DNA from: Clostridium porci
Lineage (GTDB): Bacteria; Bacillota; Clostridia; Lachnospirales; Lachnospiraceae
DNA length: 32,295 nt
Assembly (NCBI RefSeq): GCF_009696375.1
Contig: NZ_VUMD01000028.1
Span: forward strand, 1 to 32,295
Direction: 5' to 3'
The position numbers were made by a program, and so were the translations under genes. Position 1 is the first letter of the stretch. Each line of letters starts with the position of its first letter. The notes beneath the pieces were generated by a model. The model searched no databases and was not told where the DNA came from. It saw nothing but the letters and a program-made list of their open reading frames with translations. This document shows positions 7,407 through 15,479 of the stretch, one piece after another.

Positions 7407-10400
7407 TTATGATTTCTTCATTTTACGGCGTTTGTAAAGATATGTTCCAGCCAGTCCACCAGCAGACGCAAGCAACATCACAAGAAATGCCATTACATTT
7501 GTACTGTCGCCCGTTTTGGGACTGTCGCTCGGTCTGCTCGGCTTTTCTGGTATCTGTGGTGTTTCGGGTTTCTCTGGTTCTTCTGGCTTTTCCTTAAAGG
7601 TAATCGTCTGTCCCTTATCCTCAATATCCTTATGCTCGGTAACTTTCTTCGGCTCGTCTGGATTGCTTAAATCGTACAATTCTTCAAAAGTTACAAGCTG
7701 TTTACCGTCAAGAGAAGTAGCGTCAAACGTAAAAGCAACTTCCACTTTCATAGTTTCGCTGTCAGCAGTAAACGTATAATCATTTTCCACACATTTTCCA
7801 TTGATAAGAAGTTCTGCATTTTCTTCTTTCAACATCTGCCAGCCCACAAGTTTGTACTGTGTACCAACTTCTAAGCCCTCTAAGGTTACGGTATCAATGA
7901 TTGTAACGTTTTTTCCAGCTTCAAGCTCTTTGTTGCCGTCCTTATTCGTAGCAGTCGTATGAATTTTGATGATACGCTCTGTGATTAAAACGGTCTGCCC
8001 GTCGTCCTCAATGTCTTTGTGTTCCGCAACTTTCACGGGTTCGTCTGGATTGCTCAAATCATACAATTCTTCAAAGGTAACAAGGTTCTTGCCACCTAAA
8101 GCAGACGCATTGAATGTATAGGCAATTTCCACTTTCATTTCTTCCTCATCAGCGACAAAGGTATAATCATTTTCTGCACGTTTCCCGTCAATGATAAGCT
8201 CGGCGTTTTCCTCTTTTAACATCTGCCAGCCTTTGAGCTGATATTTTGTGCCTTTTGTAAGTCCGTCTAATTTGACAGTATCAACAATCGTAATCTCTTT
8301 TCCTGCAAGGATAGTCTTTTCGCCGTCCTTGCTGGTCGCTGTGGTATGGATAGAGATTTCTTTTTCGTATTCATCAGTCAGCGTTCCTAAATCAATCAAA
8401 AGATTATTTCTTGATACCACGATTTCAAAAGGTGGGATAAGTTCAAAGCCTTTGTTGCTTTCAGAGCGTAATTCCTCAATGACGTAAGTATCGTAAGGTA
8501 ACGCACCTTTGCTGTCGTCTGGTTCAGAAGTTCCAAACCACACACCGTCCTCGCTGGTCTTGCCTGCGTTGGTATTGTGCTTATGAGAAGCCCAGTCAGC
8601 AGAAGTGGAGAACTGCCCGTTATTGTCAGTTACCACGATATGACTTTCTCCTGTCGTCTTGCTTGTGATCCTAAAGGGAACATCAGCAAGACGCTTGTGT
8701 GTGCCTGCACCGATTTTTACGCCCTCAATATCTCCACGCTTAATCTGATTATAGATAGAATGGGCTTTGTCGGTTAAGTCCACGATTTTTCCATTTTCTG
8801 TGATTGTAAAATCAATCGGCTTTGCACCGTCAGTTAAGTAACCGTCGGGAGCTTCACTCTCAACAATACGGAATTTTCCATAAGGTAAGAGGTCAGCAGA
8901 AGTAGAAGCGACACCCTCAATATCGGTACGAATTGTCTTTACCACTTCATTTTTCTTGTATAGCTTGCCCTCAACCAAAACAGAATTATCATTTAAGGAA
9001 ATGATGTCAAAAGCAGTATCTTTCAAGGTTGCACTTCCTTGTGGCTTCATATCGCCCGTTTCTAAATCTCGCTTCTGAATTTTCACACCGCCACGGATAA
9101 CCTTGTCTGATACGGAAAACTGGTTACTTCCAGATAATACGGCAAGGTCGTCGTCCTCGGTAATCTGTGTTACATATAAGCCCTTTATCTGTTCGGACTT
9201 ATCGCCAGCCTGCATATATGCACCCTCTAACAAGTAGCCGTTTGGAGCTTTTGTTTCTTCTATGGTTAGTGTCCCAAGTGGAAGAACGGCTTTTCCGTCT
9301 TGCATATAGAAGCTGTCGCCAGACACCTTGTATGCGTCCGCTAATTTTGTGATGTAATGAGTTGTCCCGTAGCTGTCTGTTTCAGCGATTGTCTTTGTAA
9401 CCCATGTTCGAGTAGCTTCGGCAGGGAGATTGTCTTTGTTATAGAAGCCAGCATAATACTTCCATGTAAATTCCGCACCTGCTAAAGAAGCGTTCCCTTG
9501 CGGATTGTCTTTCTTTGTTTCCATATCTATCTTGAAAAGCTCAATCAAAGTGTCCGTTACTTTTGGCGTATCAGATACGTTCAAAGTCGCCGTCTTTCCA
9601 GCTTCAATCTTTAAGGAATATACAGTTTTATCTACTTTATATCCTGCTGGTGCGGATAATTCCTTGATATAGACTGTGCCTGCTTTTACCTCTGCAACAT
9701 CTGTATTTCCGTTTTCATCAGTCGTAAGGGTGGCAAGCTGTTTCGTGCAGTCCTTATCAGTAAAGACACCATAGGTCGCACCAGCGATTGAGTAATTCCC
9801 GTTACCGTCTGTAATGCTGGCATTACTGGAAGTCTTTTTAAGTTTCGCATTTCCAACATTCAGCTTCGCCCAGAATTGCCCCAATTCCTGCCCCTCGCCA
9901 GAGTAGATATAACCGCCACATTCATAGCGTCCTTTATTTTCTTTGACAAAGGTTCTTGCACCAGAGAAAACTTCGTCCTGCGTTGCCTTTGGAATTTCAT
10001 CATAAGAAGCTCGCACGTTATCGCATTGCCAGCCAAGATGTACGCTCAATCTCTGCCAGACTACACATTGTTCCAACAGATAGACTTGCTTGTAGTTCAG
10101 TTCCTTGTGAGCTTCGCCATACTGTTTGACATACTCTAAGGATAACGCCACATCTGAAATCTGGTTGGCATTCATGCGTGAGCTTGCGTCAGCTCTGGTC
10201 TTGTAGCCATTCCTAAAATCTGTGTTAATGTCGATACAATAGGCTGTTTTGCCCTCAACTTTCATCATGCCCTCATTGAATGTCGAGCCGATAGAACCGT
10301 CATTCATTACTTTTTCAATGATACCGACACGCTCTGCACTTTCTGTCCAGTATTGCTTACTTTCTGCATGAACGGGTGTAGTCGGTAAAGCAGTAACGAT

Positions 10401-10451
10401 AGTTGCAAGAGCTAAGAAGCCCGTACACAATCGTTTCAATGTCTTTTTCAT
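7407..10451 (-). CDS. SpaA/VaFE-repeat surface adhesin with thioester and sortase signal
   Basis: This 1014-residue wall protein probably mediates contact with cells or surfaces. A signal peptide covers about 1-29 (cleavage near PVHA-ES). Next comes a thioester-like domain: Cys72 in AYCIDINTDF and a LLEQCVVW motif that could supply the Gln partner. SpaA-type Ig domains follow, several ending in SAPAGYKV, KAPNGYLL or EAPDGYLT. Two nearly identical VaFE repeats have LVTFEELYDLSNPDEP and HKDIEDxGQT. A Pro/Glu spacer leads to SPKTG, a hydrophobic helix and a KRRKMKKS tail for sortase anchoring. I chose the second ATG because GGAG lies 11 nt before it. It is the gene nearest the attachment region. 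Confidence 0.92.
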   Translation of the reverse strand: MKKTLKRLCTGFLALATIVTALPTTPVHAESKQYWTESAERVGIIEKVMNDGSIGSTFNEGMMKVEGKTAYCIDINTDFRNGYKTRADASSRMNANQISDVALSLEYVKQYGEAHKELNYKQVYLLEQCVVWQRLSVHLGWQCDNVRASYDEIPKATQDEVFSGARTFVKENKGRYECGGYIYSGEGQELGQFWAKLNVGNAKLKKTSSNASITDGNGNYSIAGATYGVFTDKDCTKQLATLTTDENGNTDVAEVKAGTVYIKELSAPAGYKVDKTVYSLKIEAGKTATLNVSDTPKVTDTLIELFKIDMETKKDNPQGNASLAGAEFTWKYYAGFYNKDNLPAEATRTWVTKTIAETDSYGTTHYITKLADAYKVSGDSFYMQDGKAVLPLGTLTIEETKAPNGYLLEGAYMQAGDKSEQIKGLYVTQITEDDDLAVLSGSNQFSVSDKVIRGGVKIQKRDLETGDMKPQGSATLKDTAFDIISLNDNSVLVEGKLYKKNEVVKTIRTDIEGVASTSADLLPYGKFRIVESEAPDGYLTDGAKPIDFTITENGKIVDLTDKAHSIYNQIKRGDIEGVKIGAGTHKRLADVPFRITSKTTGESHIVVTDNNGQFSTSADWASHKHNTNAGKTSEDGVWFGTSEPDDSKGALPYDTYVIEELRSESNKGFELIPPFEIVVSRNNLLIDLGTLTDEYEKEISIHTTATSKDGEKTILAGKEITIVDTVKLDGLTKGTKYQLKGWQMLKEENAELIIDGKRAENDYTFVADEEEMKVEIAYTFNASALGGKNLVTFEELYDLSNPDEPVKVAEHKDIEDDGQTVLITERIIKIHTTATNKDGNKELEAGKNVTIIDTVTLEGLEVGTQYKLVGWQMLKEENAELLINGKCVENDYTFTADSETMKVEVAFTFDATSLDGKQLVTFEELYDLSNPDEPKKVTEHKDIEDKGQTITFKEKPEEPEKPETPQIPEKPSRPSDSPKTGDSTNVMAFLVMLLASAGGLAGTYLYKRRKMKKS

Positions 10452-10481
10452 AAATTTTAATACTCCTTTCATTTTTGGTAT

Positions 10482-10510
10482 AAAAATAGACGCTCATTTC
10501 TGAACGTCTA
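10482..10510 (-). terminator. Terminator T3 just upstream of the adhesin gene
   Basis: The arms TAGACGCTCA (10487-10496) and TGAACGTCTA (10501-10510) close a 4-nt loop and are followed by TTTTTA on the minus strand, 30 nt before the adhesin start. With no gene directly upstream it could act as an attenuator or be the cap of a lost cassette. Confidence 0.7.
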
Positions 10511-10751
10511 TAACATACGAGTATCTTGATTTCTAGTGATAAATGATTTATAGTTTGTTTGTAATGTTTTCTGATAAATTAAAGCTTTAAATTAGCCTTT
10601 GTTGCTAACAACCTGCTAACACTCTACGGTGTATGAGGGTACACCAGAGAGTATCAACAATTAAACATAACAAGCACTTATGCTTTAATTTACGGCATTA
10701 AACGCTCCCAAGAGGATAATCGAACTTCTAGCTACCACGGTTCGCAGAGAA

Positions 10752-10796
10752 CTCCTAAGCGTGGGGTCGGAGGTTCAAATCCTCTCATGGACGCCA
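10752..10796 (+). tRNA. 3' half of tRNA-Arg(CCU), attachment core
   Basis: From the anticodon loop onward the bases fit a tRNA exactly: loop CTCCTAA (anticodon CCT at 10754-10756), stem GCGTG, variable GGGTC, T-stem GGAGG, T-loop TTCAAAT, CCTCT, acceptor CATGGAC, discriminator G and CCA. The 5' strand of the anticodon stem and the 5' acceptor (GTCCATG expected) are missing, so this is a half gene. Tyrosine integrases of ICEs commonly use the 3' half of a tRNA as crossover target. Confidence 0.75.
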
Positions 10797-10805
10797 GCAA
10801 ACAAC

Positions 10806-10846
10806 GCTGCAAGCCTTTATTCATAAGGGTTTGCAGCTTTTTTTGT
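10806..10846 (+). terminator. Terminator following the tRNA-Arg half
   Basis: The arms GCTGCAA (10806-10812) and TTTGCAGC (10831-10838), extended by CCTT/AAGG, are followed by a run of T on the plus strand. It is placed like the natural terminator of a tRNA gene. Confidence 0.75.
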
Positions 10847-10993
10847 TCAGCCGCAAACTTTTGTTGAAATCATCTACCAGGGTTGGAAGGTTACTTTTTT
10901 TGTTTATGCGTTACAATGAATTTTTTGCTAATTGGAAACGAACCAAAACGGAGAGCTTGCTAAGAAAAATGGACTTCTTGCTAATTTGAGATT

Positions 10994-12385
10994 TTAGCCT
11001 GCCTTTTGAGCGGTAAGCAATGCTGCCAGGGTGCTTGCAAGCTCCGGAGATTTTTGAAGCTGTTCTACCAATGCTGCCAGGTCTAAGGTTTGTGCCTGAG
11101 GCTGTTCCGGCTCCTGGGGAGGTTTTACATTCCGCAGATCAGGATTAGCATAAAAGGCACTCTCAAACTTCTGGGCATTGATCTTACGGTCCTCGTCAAG
11201 GATGTGGGCGTACACTTTTGTAATCATATCAATTTCCGCATGGCCCGTGTCTCCCTGGGTGGCTTTCAGATCGCCGTGGTTGAGTTTCAGCTTATAAGTA
11301 GTGCTGGAATGTCTGAGAGAGTGGAACACCACATTAGGCAATCCGGCTTTTTCTTTCAACAGAGAAAATTCTTTCTCAATAATCCGGTTCTCACATGGTC
11401 TGCCATTAGGCAGAGCGACCACTAAATCATAATCCTGGTATTCCTCACCGAGGAAGCTCTTTAGCTCATCCTGTGCTTTTTTCCATTCACGGAGGATATA
11501 AGCAACGGTTTTAGGCAGCCAGACTTTTCTCTCACTTGATTGTGTTTTCGGTTTCTTCAAGATCAGCCGGGTGCTGGTATTAGGCATAAGCGGAGTGAAG
11601 ATATGGAAAATATCTTTTTCTCCTATCATTTCAATGGCCTGTTTAGAAGCCCTTATCAGTTCTGCCTCAATGTAAACATAGGCATTATCCGCCGCTATGT
11701 TTTCATCCTCAATGTGAACATTCTTCCAGGTCAGACCAAGAATTTCTCCCATCCGCAAAGAACACGCAAAAGCAAGGTTCATGGCAACATACAATTTGCT
11801 GTCAGTACACTGGTCCAGAGCGATACGGATGGTATCGGCGTCCCAGATGTCACGCTTTTTGTACTCTGTTTTCGGTAATACGGTGTTCTCAAAGGGATTT
11901 TTTGCAATCAGTTCCCAGCGGACAGCCTGCTTAAAGGCACACCGGAGAAGTTTGATAATCTTCTCAATGTTCTGATTGGAAATAAACTCTGTTTTCGGTT
12001 TTCGGTTCCTCTTACAAACAGGAGGGGTCTTTTGGAGAGTCTGAATGTATTTGTCTACCACACGGGGAGTAATTGCCTGAACCTCCATATCACCGATGAT
12101 CGGATTGATGTAGTTGGCAATCAGGGCGGTTTGGCTGTCATACATGGACACGCCCCATTGCTTTGCCCCATAGGTGGAAACAAAATCATACAGGAAATCA
12201 GATACTTTCTGATTGTTGGGAGGAAGAAAAGTACCGGTGTTGATCTGGTTCTCAACCTCCGCTTTCCGTTTCAGAGCCTCTTTATGGGTATGCCAGGTTT
12301 CCCACTTCTGTTTCGTTTCTCCATTTTCGTCTATGTAGTTGTAAACAACAGAATATGCTTTTTTTCGTTTGATGATGGATGCCAT
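10994..12385 (-). CDS. int: Tyrosine-family site-specific integrase
   Basis: This 463-residue recombinase integrates and excises the element at the adjacent tRNA-Arg core. The N-terminal arm-binding part (about 1-60) is followed by a SAM-like core-binding domain (60-165) and the catalytic domain. The catalytic set is visible: Arg211 (ACSLRMGEILGL), His355 and Arg358 (FHSLRHSS), His382 (TGHAEIDM) and nucleophile Tyr392 (KVYAHI). A Pro/Gln-rich tail is added at the C-terminus (PPQEPEQPQAQ). It lies 24 bp after xis in the same direction, with TGCTAA arm-like repeats at its 3' side, and is expected to be co-transcribed with xis from the promoter at 12670-12698. Confidence 0.95.
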   Translation of the reverse strand: MASIIKRKKAYSVVYNYIDENGETKQKWETWHTHKEALKRKAEVENQINTGTFLPPNNQKVSDFLYDFVSTYGAKQWGVSMYDSQTALIANYINPIIGDMEVQAITPRVVDKYIQTLQKTPPVCKRNRKPKTEFISNQNIEKIIKLLRCAFKQAVRWELIAKNPFENTVLPKTEYKKRDIWDADTIRIALDQCTDSKLYVAMNLAFACSLRMGEILGLTWKNVHIEDENIAADNAYVYIEAELIRASKQAIEMIGEKDIFHIFTPLMPNTSTRLILKKPKTQSSERKVWLPKTVAYILREWKKAQDELKSFLGEEYQDYDLVVALPNGRPCENRIIEKEFSLLKEKAGLPNVVFHSLRHSSTTYKLKLNHGDLKATQGDTGHAEIDMITKVYAHILDEDRKINAQKFESAFYANPDLRNVKPPQEPEQPQAQTLDLAALVEQLQKSPELASTLAALLTAQKAG

Positions 12386-12409
12386 TATCGATCTTCCTTT
12401 CTTTGTCCG

Positions 12410-12616
12410 TTAGAACGCCTGAGCGTCTAACCATTCGTCAAATGATTTTTTGGAAATTCGTATGGCATTACCAACCCGAACGGTTTTGAAATGTCCCTCT
12501 TTCACAAGGTTGTATGCAGAAGTACGGCCGATGTTCAACATCACGGCTATATCTTCAACCTTGTAAGTTCTCTGTTCGGGGACATTGCCAGGTGTACGAT
12601 TTTCGGCCTGGTTCAT
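12410..12616 (-). CDS. xis: Excisionase, MerR-like helix-turn-helix
   Basis: The product is a 68-residue DNA-binding protein with the excisionase-type winged helix YKVEDIAVMLNIGRTSAYNL followed by VRVGNAIRISKKSFDEWL. Such proteins bend att DNA and bias the integrase toward excision. AGGAGG lies 5 nt before the ATG. The order xis then int, with sigma-like genes upstream, is that of Tn916 and Tn1549 relatives. Confidence 0.93.
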   Translation of the reverse strand: MNQAENRTPGNVPEQRTYKVEDIAVMLNIGRTSAYNLVKEGHFKTVRVGNAIRISKKSFDEWLDAQAF

Positions 12617-12669
12617 AATGTCCTCCTTTCAGCAGCCGATTAATCATACAAAACATAACTTCTATCATC

Positions 12670-12698
12670 ATTATGCCGCGCTTTATATGAATTGTCAG
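12670..12698 (-). promoter_or_regulatory. Sigma-A type promoter for xis-int
   Basis: On the minus strand -35 CTGACA (12693-12698) and -10 CATAAT (12670-12675) are exactly 17 bp apart, each one base off consensus, about 50 bp before the xis start. Confidence 0.65.
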
Positions 12699-13107
12699 CT
12701 GCTAATAAAAAGTTTTCGATTTATCCATATTGAAAAGGACAAAACAGACGGCTATTGGCATGGCTCCACGGGAATTTCACCCCCGCATGGTTCTCATCCG
12801 GCCCTACCCATTGCTTGCGACGCTATTAACGCTCGAACTGATGGCTGTAAGGGAGTATCATTGTCCTCTTTGGGTATCATAGCCCACAGCCTGCCAAAGC
12901 TGTTTCGTGGCATGGTATTGATCGCTCGCTTAAAAAGGTCATGGCGTACCTGCCAGATGGCTCCACCTAAAGAGAATGTATCTGCCCGTCCTATGCTGTC
13001 ACGGAGTTATCGTCCGGACTTTCTTTGTCAAGGTGCATTTATGGCTCCGGTCCGGCTCAAATACCAGGCGAGGAAAGAGAGGACAAAACACGCCTGTAAT
13101 ATGTACC
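12699..13107. other. Long non-coding stretch between xis promoter and orf8-like gene
   Basis: There is no convincing gene in about 410 bp; the long plus-strand frame across it is low-complexity in composition and antisense to all neighbours. TGGCTCC recurs at 12761, 12958 and 13042, and short GC-rich arms such as GGGTATCATAGCCC suggest folding. It may hold a regulatory RNA or be a decayed gene. Confidence 0.4.
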
Positions 13108-13350
13108 TTAGACCGGAAGAACCTTGAAACCTGTTACAATGCTATACAACAGCTTTGCCTCCAGGCGAAGCCTCATATCTTCGTCTACACAGAGGTGTTC
13201 GTTGCCGTATTCATCTTTCATAGGTCTCATGGCGAGGAAACGAATATAGCCCTTGTAGTGGTTGAGTACAGCGTTCAAGGCTCTCTCGTCACCCTCTGAG
13301 GCTGCCAGGATCACTGGCAGCGGTATGGGTTCTCTTATGTTTCGGGCCAT
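13108..13350 (-). CDS. Orf8-like small helix-turn-helix/sigma-region protein
   Basis: This 80-residue protein begins MARNIREPIPLPVILAASEGD and continues ALNAVLNHYKGYIRFLAMR, the region-2-like signature of the HTH_16 family found beside Orf7-type sigma factors in Tn916 and Tn1549 elements. Its start overlaps the end of the sigma-like gene by 16 bp, so the two are translationally linked. In Tn916 relatives this pair helps control conjugation or excision genes; the exact targets here are unknown. Confidence 0.85.
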   Translation of the reverse strand: MARNIREPIPLPVILAASEGDERALNAVLNHYKGYIRFLAMRPMKDEYGNEHLCVDEDMRLRLEAKLLYSIVTGFKVLPV

Positions 13351-13769
13351 TCAAATCCCTCCTTTTCCAAATACTCGCGTAGTTCTTTTAAGACATTGTT
13401 GCGTCGCTTACTGATGGTAGATCGGGCTGCATTTAGTTGTTGACTGATTTCAAGGTCGGTCATTCCCAGAAAATAAGATAGCAGAATAACATCTCGCTTA
13501 TCTTCCGGTAACTGTGCCAATGCAGCCGCTAACAGTTCGCCCACAACAACCGTCTCTCTGCCAAGCACTTCAAAGATATATTCATCCTGAAAATACCTGT
13601 CATAGGAGGCGGCTTTCGTCAGTTCATCCTGTGTCATATCATCCAGAGATTTTTCCCGATCACGCTGCTTTGCATATTCATTGAGAATACGGTTAGCTTC
13701 GTTCTTCAAAACTCTGGTACAAAATCCACCAAACTGATTTTGAACACGCTGCTCATAGGAGTCTTTCAT
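13335..13769 (-). CDS. Sigma-70-like regulator (Tn916 Orf7-like)
   Basis: The start MKDSYEQRVQNQFGG at 13769 has AGGAGG 7 nt upstream and is preferred over a longer open frame. The 144-residue product ends with a sigma region-4-type helix-turn-helix: QLPEDKRDVILLSYFLGMTD, then LEISQQLNAARSTISKRRNN. It has FCTRVLKNEANRILNEYAKQ near the N-terminus. The size and its coupling to the HTH_16 gene match Orf7 of Tn916. It probably directs RNA polymerase to element promoters. Confidence 0.88.
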   Translation of the reverse strand: MKDSYEQRVQNQFGGFCTRVLKNEANRILNEYAKQRDREKSLDDMTQDELTKAASYDRYFQDEYIFEVLGRETVVVGELLAAALAQLPEDKRDVILLSYFLGMTDLEISQQLNAARSTISKRRNNVLKELREYLEKEGFEWPET

Positions 13770-13913
13770 TTTCTCACCTCCTTTCGCAACCAGCAAAAGT
13801 GGGTGATGGACTTCCTCCCTTTCGCAGGGGTAATCACGGAAACCGCAATTTGGCTACCTTGAAAGAGAAAAAATTTGAAAAGTTTCTGTGAGAAGCTGAA
13901 TACAGTCCAAAAC

Positions 13914-13946
13914 GCAGAAAAGCCCGACTGCATAATGCAGCCGGGC
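13914..13946 (-). terminator. Strong terminator upstream of the sigma-like gene
   Basis: The stem GCCCG/CGGGC plus CTGCAT/ATGCAG (13922-13946) has a one-base loop centre and a short T-rich tail on the minus strand. It separates the cargo transcription from the sigma-xis-int block. Confidence 0.7.
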
Positions 13947-14001
13947 AAAACAAAAACTGTTATATGATGATGTGTGTGTTCATCCTTATGGCCGTAATGA
14001 T

Positions 14002-14061
14002 CTAATTTATCAGTTGGGCTTTTTTTGACAAGTTAGAAGGATGAAAAGCAAATAAGGACAT
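14002..14061 (-). CDS. Possible 19-residue leader peptide
   Basis: A perfect AGGAGG stands 7 nt before the ATG at 14061. The frame reads MSLFAFHPSNLSKKAQLIN and stops at 14002. The ribosome site lies inside a stem made by GGACA.GG on one side and CC.TGTCC on the other, so translation may be switched by folding. A second tiny frame, MRIQRVY (14107-14130), lies just upstream. Such short ORFs with hairpins are typical of ribosome-mediated attenuation near resistance genes; here they follow the efflux gene and precede the sigma-like gene. It may also be the remnant of a lost gene. Confidence 0.4.
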   Translation of the reverse strand: MSLFAFHPSNLSKKAQLIN

Positions 14062-14131
14062 GGTGATACCTCCTGGATACCGCCGTGTCCTTAAAAATGG
14101 GTGACTTTAATACACCCTCTGTATTCTCATT

Positions 14132-14176
14132 TTTGAAAAAGAAAACAGCGGCTTTGATTGTTATTTCAAAACCGCC
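14132..14176 (-). terminator. Terminator after the MFS gene
   Basis: The arms 14147-14157 and 14166-14176 (GGCGG.TTTGA against TCAAA.CCGC, one G.T pair) form a hairpin followed by a TTTTC-TTTTT stretch on the minus strand. The region 13797-14197 holds only this, the leader ORFs and the second terminator. Confidence 0.6.
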
Positions 14177-14197
14177 GTAAGGCTACTTGTATTTTGT

Positions 14198-15478
14198 TTA
14201 GGCGCACAGATACCCAGCCGCCAAAACAACGGTTTTTTTATTATCCCGTTGGGCGGTTGTTTCCATTTGGATTGCTTTGAGTTCTCGGTTAAAATAAGTG
14301 ACACCCGAAATTATAATAAGCGCAATACCTGATCCAATCATAATCCACTGTAAAGGAAGAATATCCGCTAATGGGCCAAACATAGCCATACCAATCGGCA
14401 AAAAGCCGGAGTACATTGTTCCGAGTAATCCAAAGACACGCCCTTGCATAGATGTGTCTGTTTTTTCTTGCAGCATAGTGGTAATTGCTGTTTGCACCAT
14501 CGTCAATGCAACTCCGTAAAATACCATCAAGCTAAGATAGAGAATAAAATTCTGTGAGAGGCCCATTCCGATTGCAAAAGAACCAAACGCCAAAAGTCCG
14601 ACTGATAGAGTTTTCCCCCGACTCTTAAATCCTCCCCAGGTGCTCATAACAACTCCGCCTGCCATCATGCCTGCAAACCCGACTACTTCTACCGCGGTAA
14701 GATACCAGTAAGTATCACCGAATACCCGGCGGACAAGCAGTCCTGCAAGATAACCTGCTGGAACACAAAAGAAAGTGAACAGCCCATAAATGATTAAAAG
14801 TTTCCCGATCAGCTTGTCTGAAAAAGCATATTTGATGCCAATTTTCATGTCAGATAAGACACTTGCTTTCCGGGTGGAAGTATTCTGTTTCGGAAGTACC
14901 AGACAGGACAATAGGAGCGTTCCCAAGATCGCTGTTACAATGTCTATCATAAGCGTTGTTTGTAATGTACTGATTGCAAAAACTGCGCCTGCCGCCGCCG
15001 GAGCCGCAAAATTGACAATAGACTGCATGGTTGCATTGATGCCGTTGTACCGCATAAGCTGATCTTCCGGAACAAGTTGTGGGATAACAGCATTGACTGC
15101 TGGAGTTTGTATTCCTGCTCCTAAAGATCGAATGACCGACATAACAAGCAAGCCGCCAAGCAGAGTAGGCTCCGATGAAAGATGTGGAATTGCCAATACC
15201 ATTATGAAAGTGGCAAATGCAATCAGCATATCTGCGCCTATAATCAATTTTTTCCTATGGTATCGGTCTGCCCATACGCCGCCTACAAACGAAATGAGAA
15301 ATTGCGGCAGATAGGAACAGACTGTAAATGCGGCAACCCACGCCCCGCTGGATGTTTGCATGGTCGCATACCAAACAAGTGCCATCTGAACAAGTGTAGA
15401 GCCAAAAAGTGTAATACATTGACTGGTCAAGAAAAGAAGTATTCTTTTCTGCCAGCCGGTGTGCTGTGTGTCATCCAT
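14198..15478 (-). CDS. MFS efflux transporter, Mef/MFS_3-like
   Basis: This 426-residue membrane protein has about 12 hydrophobic helices and the MFS loop signature GGVWADRYHRKKLIIGADML after helix 2. It begins MDDTQHTGWQKRILLFLTSQ with AGGAGG 9 nt before the ATG; a longer frame upstream is not used. It resembles proton-driven drug exporters of the macrolide-efflux (Mef) type, but the substrate cannot be told from sequence. It starts 1 bp after the stop of the AraC-GNAT gene, so both form one operon. Its last 15 or so codons read through a 39-bp repeat also found at 16412-16451, which suggests that the original 3' end was replaced. Confidence 0.88.
   Translation of the reverse strand: MDDTQHTGWQKRILLFLTSQCITLFGSTLVQMALVWYATMQTSSGAWVAAFTVCSYLPQFLISFVGGVWADRYHRKKLIIGADMLIAFATFIMVLAIPHLSSEPTLLGGLLVMSVIRSLGAGIQTPAVNAVIPQLVPEDQLMRYNGINATMQSIVNFAAPAAAGAVFAISTLQTTLMIDIVTAILGTLLLSCLVLPKQNTSTRKASVLSDMKIGIKYAFSDKLIGKLLIIYGLFTFFCVPAGYLAGLLVRRVFGDTYWYLTAVEVVGFAGMMAGGVVMSTWGGFKSRGKTLSVGLLAFGSFAIGMGLSQNFILYLSLMVFYGVALTMVQTAITTMLQEKTDTSMQGRVFGLLGTMYSGFLPIGMAMFGPLADILPLQWIMIGSGIALIIISGVTYFNRELKAIQMETTAQRDNKKTVVLAAGYLCA
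14224..14262. repeat. Direct repeat copy A flanking the AraC-MFS pair
   Basis: The repeat has the form AAACAACGG, T-run, then CCGTTGGGCGG and TTGTTT. It matches copy B at 16412-16451 over nearly its full length with small gaps, and contains the dyad CAACGG/CCGTTG. Here it forms the 3' coding end of the MFS gene. Confidence 0.65.
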
Positions 15479-15479
15479 T

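Larger units (their letters stand above)
10602..10984. other. attP-like attachment region with arm repeats on both sides of a tRNA core
   Basis: Five same-orientation TGCTAA sites lie at about 10602, 10613, 10925, 10957 and 10978, flanking the tRNA-Arg half at 10752-10796. This is the layout of tyrosine-recombinase arm sites around a core. A hairpin with arms ACTCT/AGAGT and GGTGTA/TACACC sits at 10621-10652. The stretch 10473-10993 has no gene; besides T3, these repeats, the tRNA half and its terminator I see nothing else. Confidence 0.6.

Noticed and set aside
10703-10796. Complete tRNA gene at the attachment site
   Set aside because: The 5' acceptor (GTCCATG), D-arm and matching anticodon-stem strand are missing; only the 3' half is present.
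12585-13127. 180-codon plus-strand frame between xis and orf8
   Set aside because: It starts inside xis on the opposite strand, has no ribosome site, and its composition (many Pro, Ser, Cys, Arg) is not protein-like; it is treated as non-coding.
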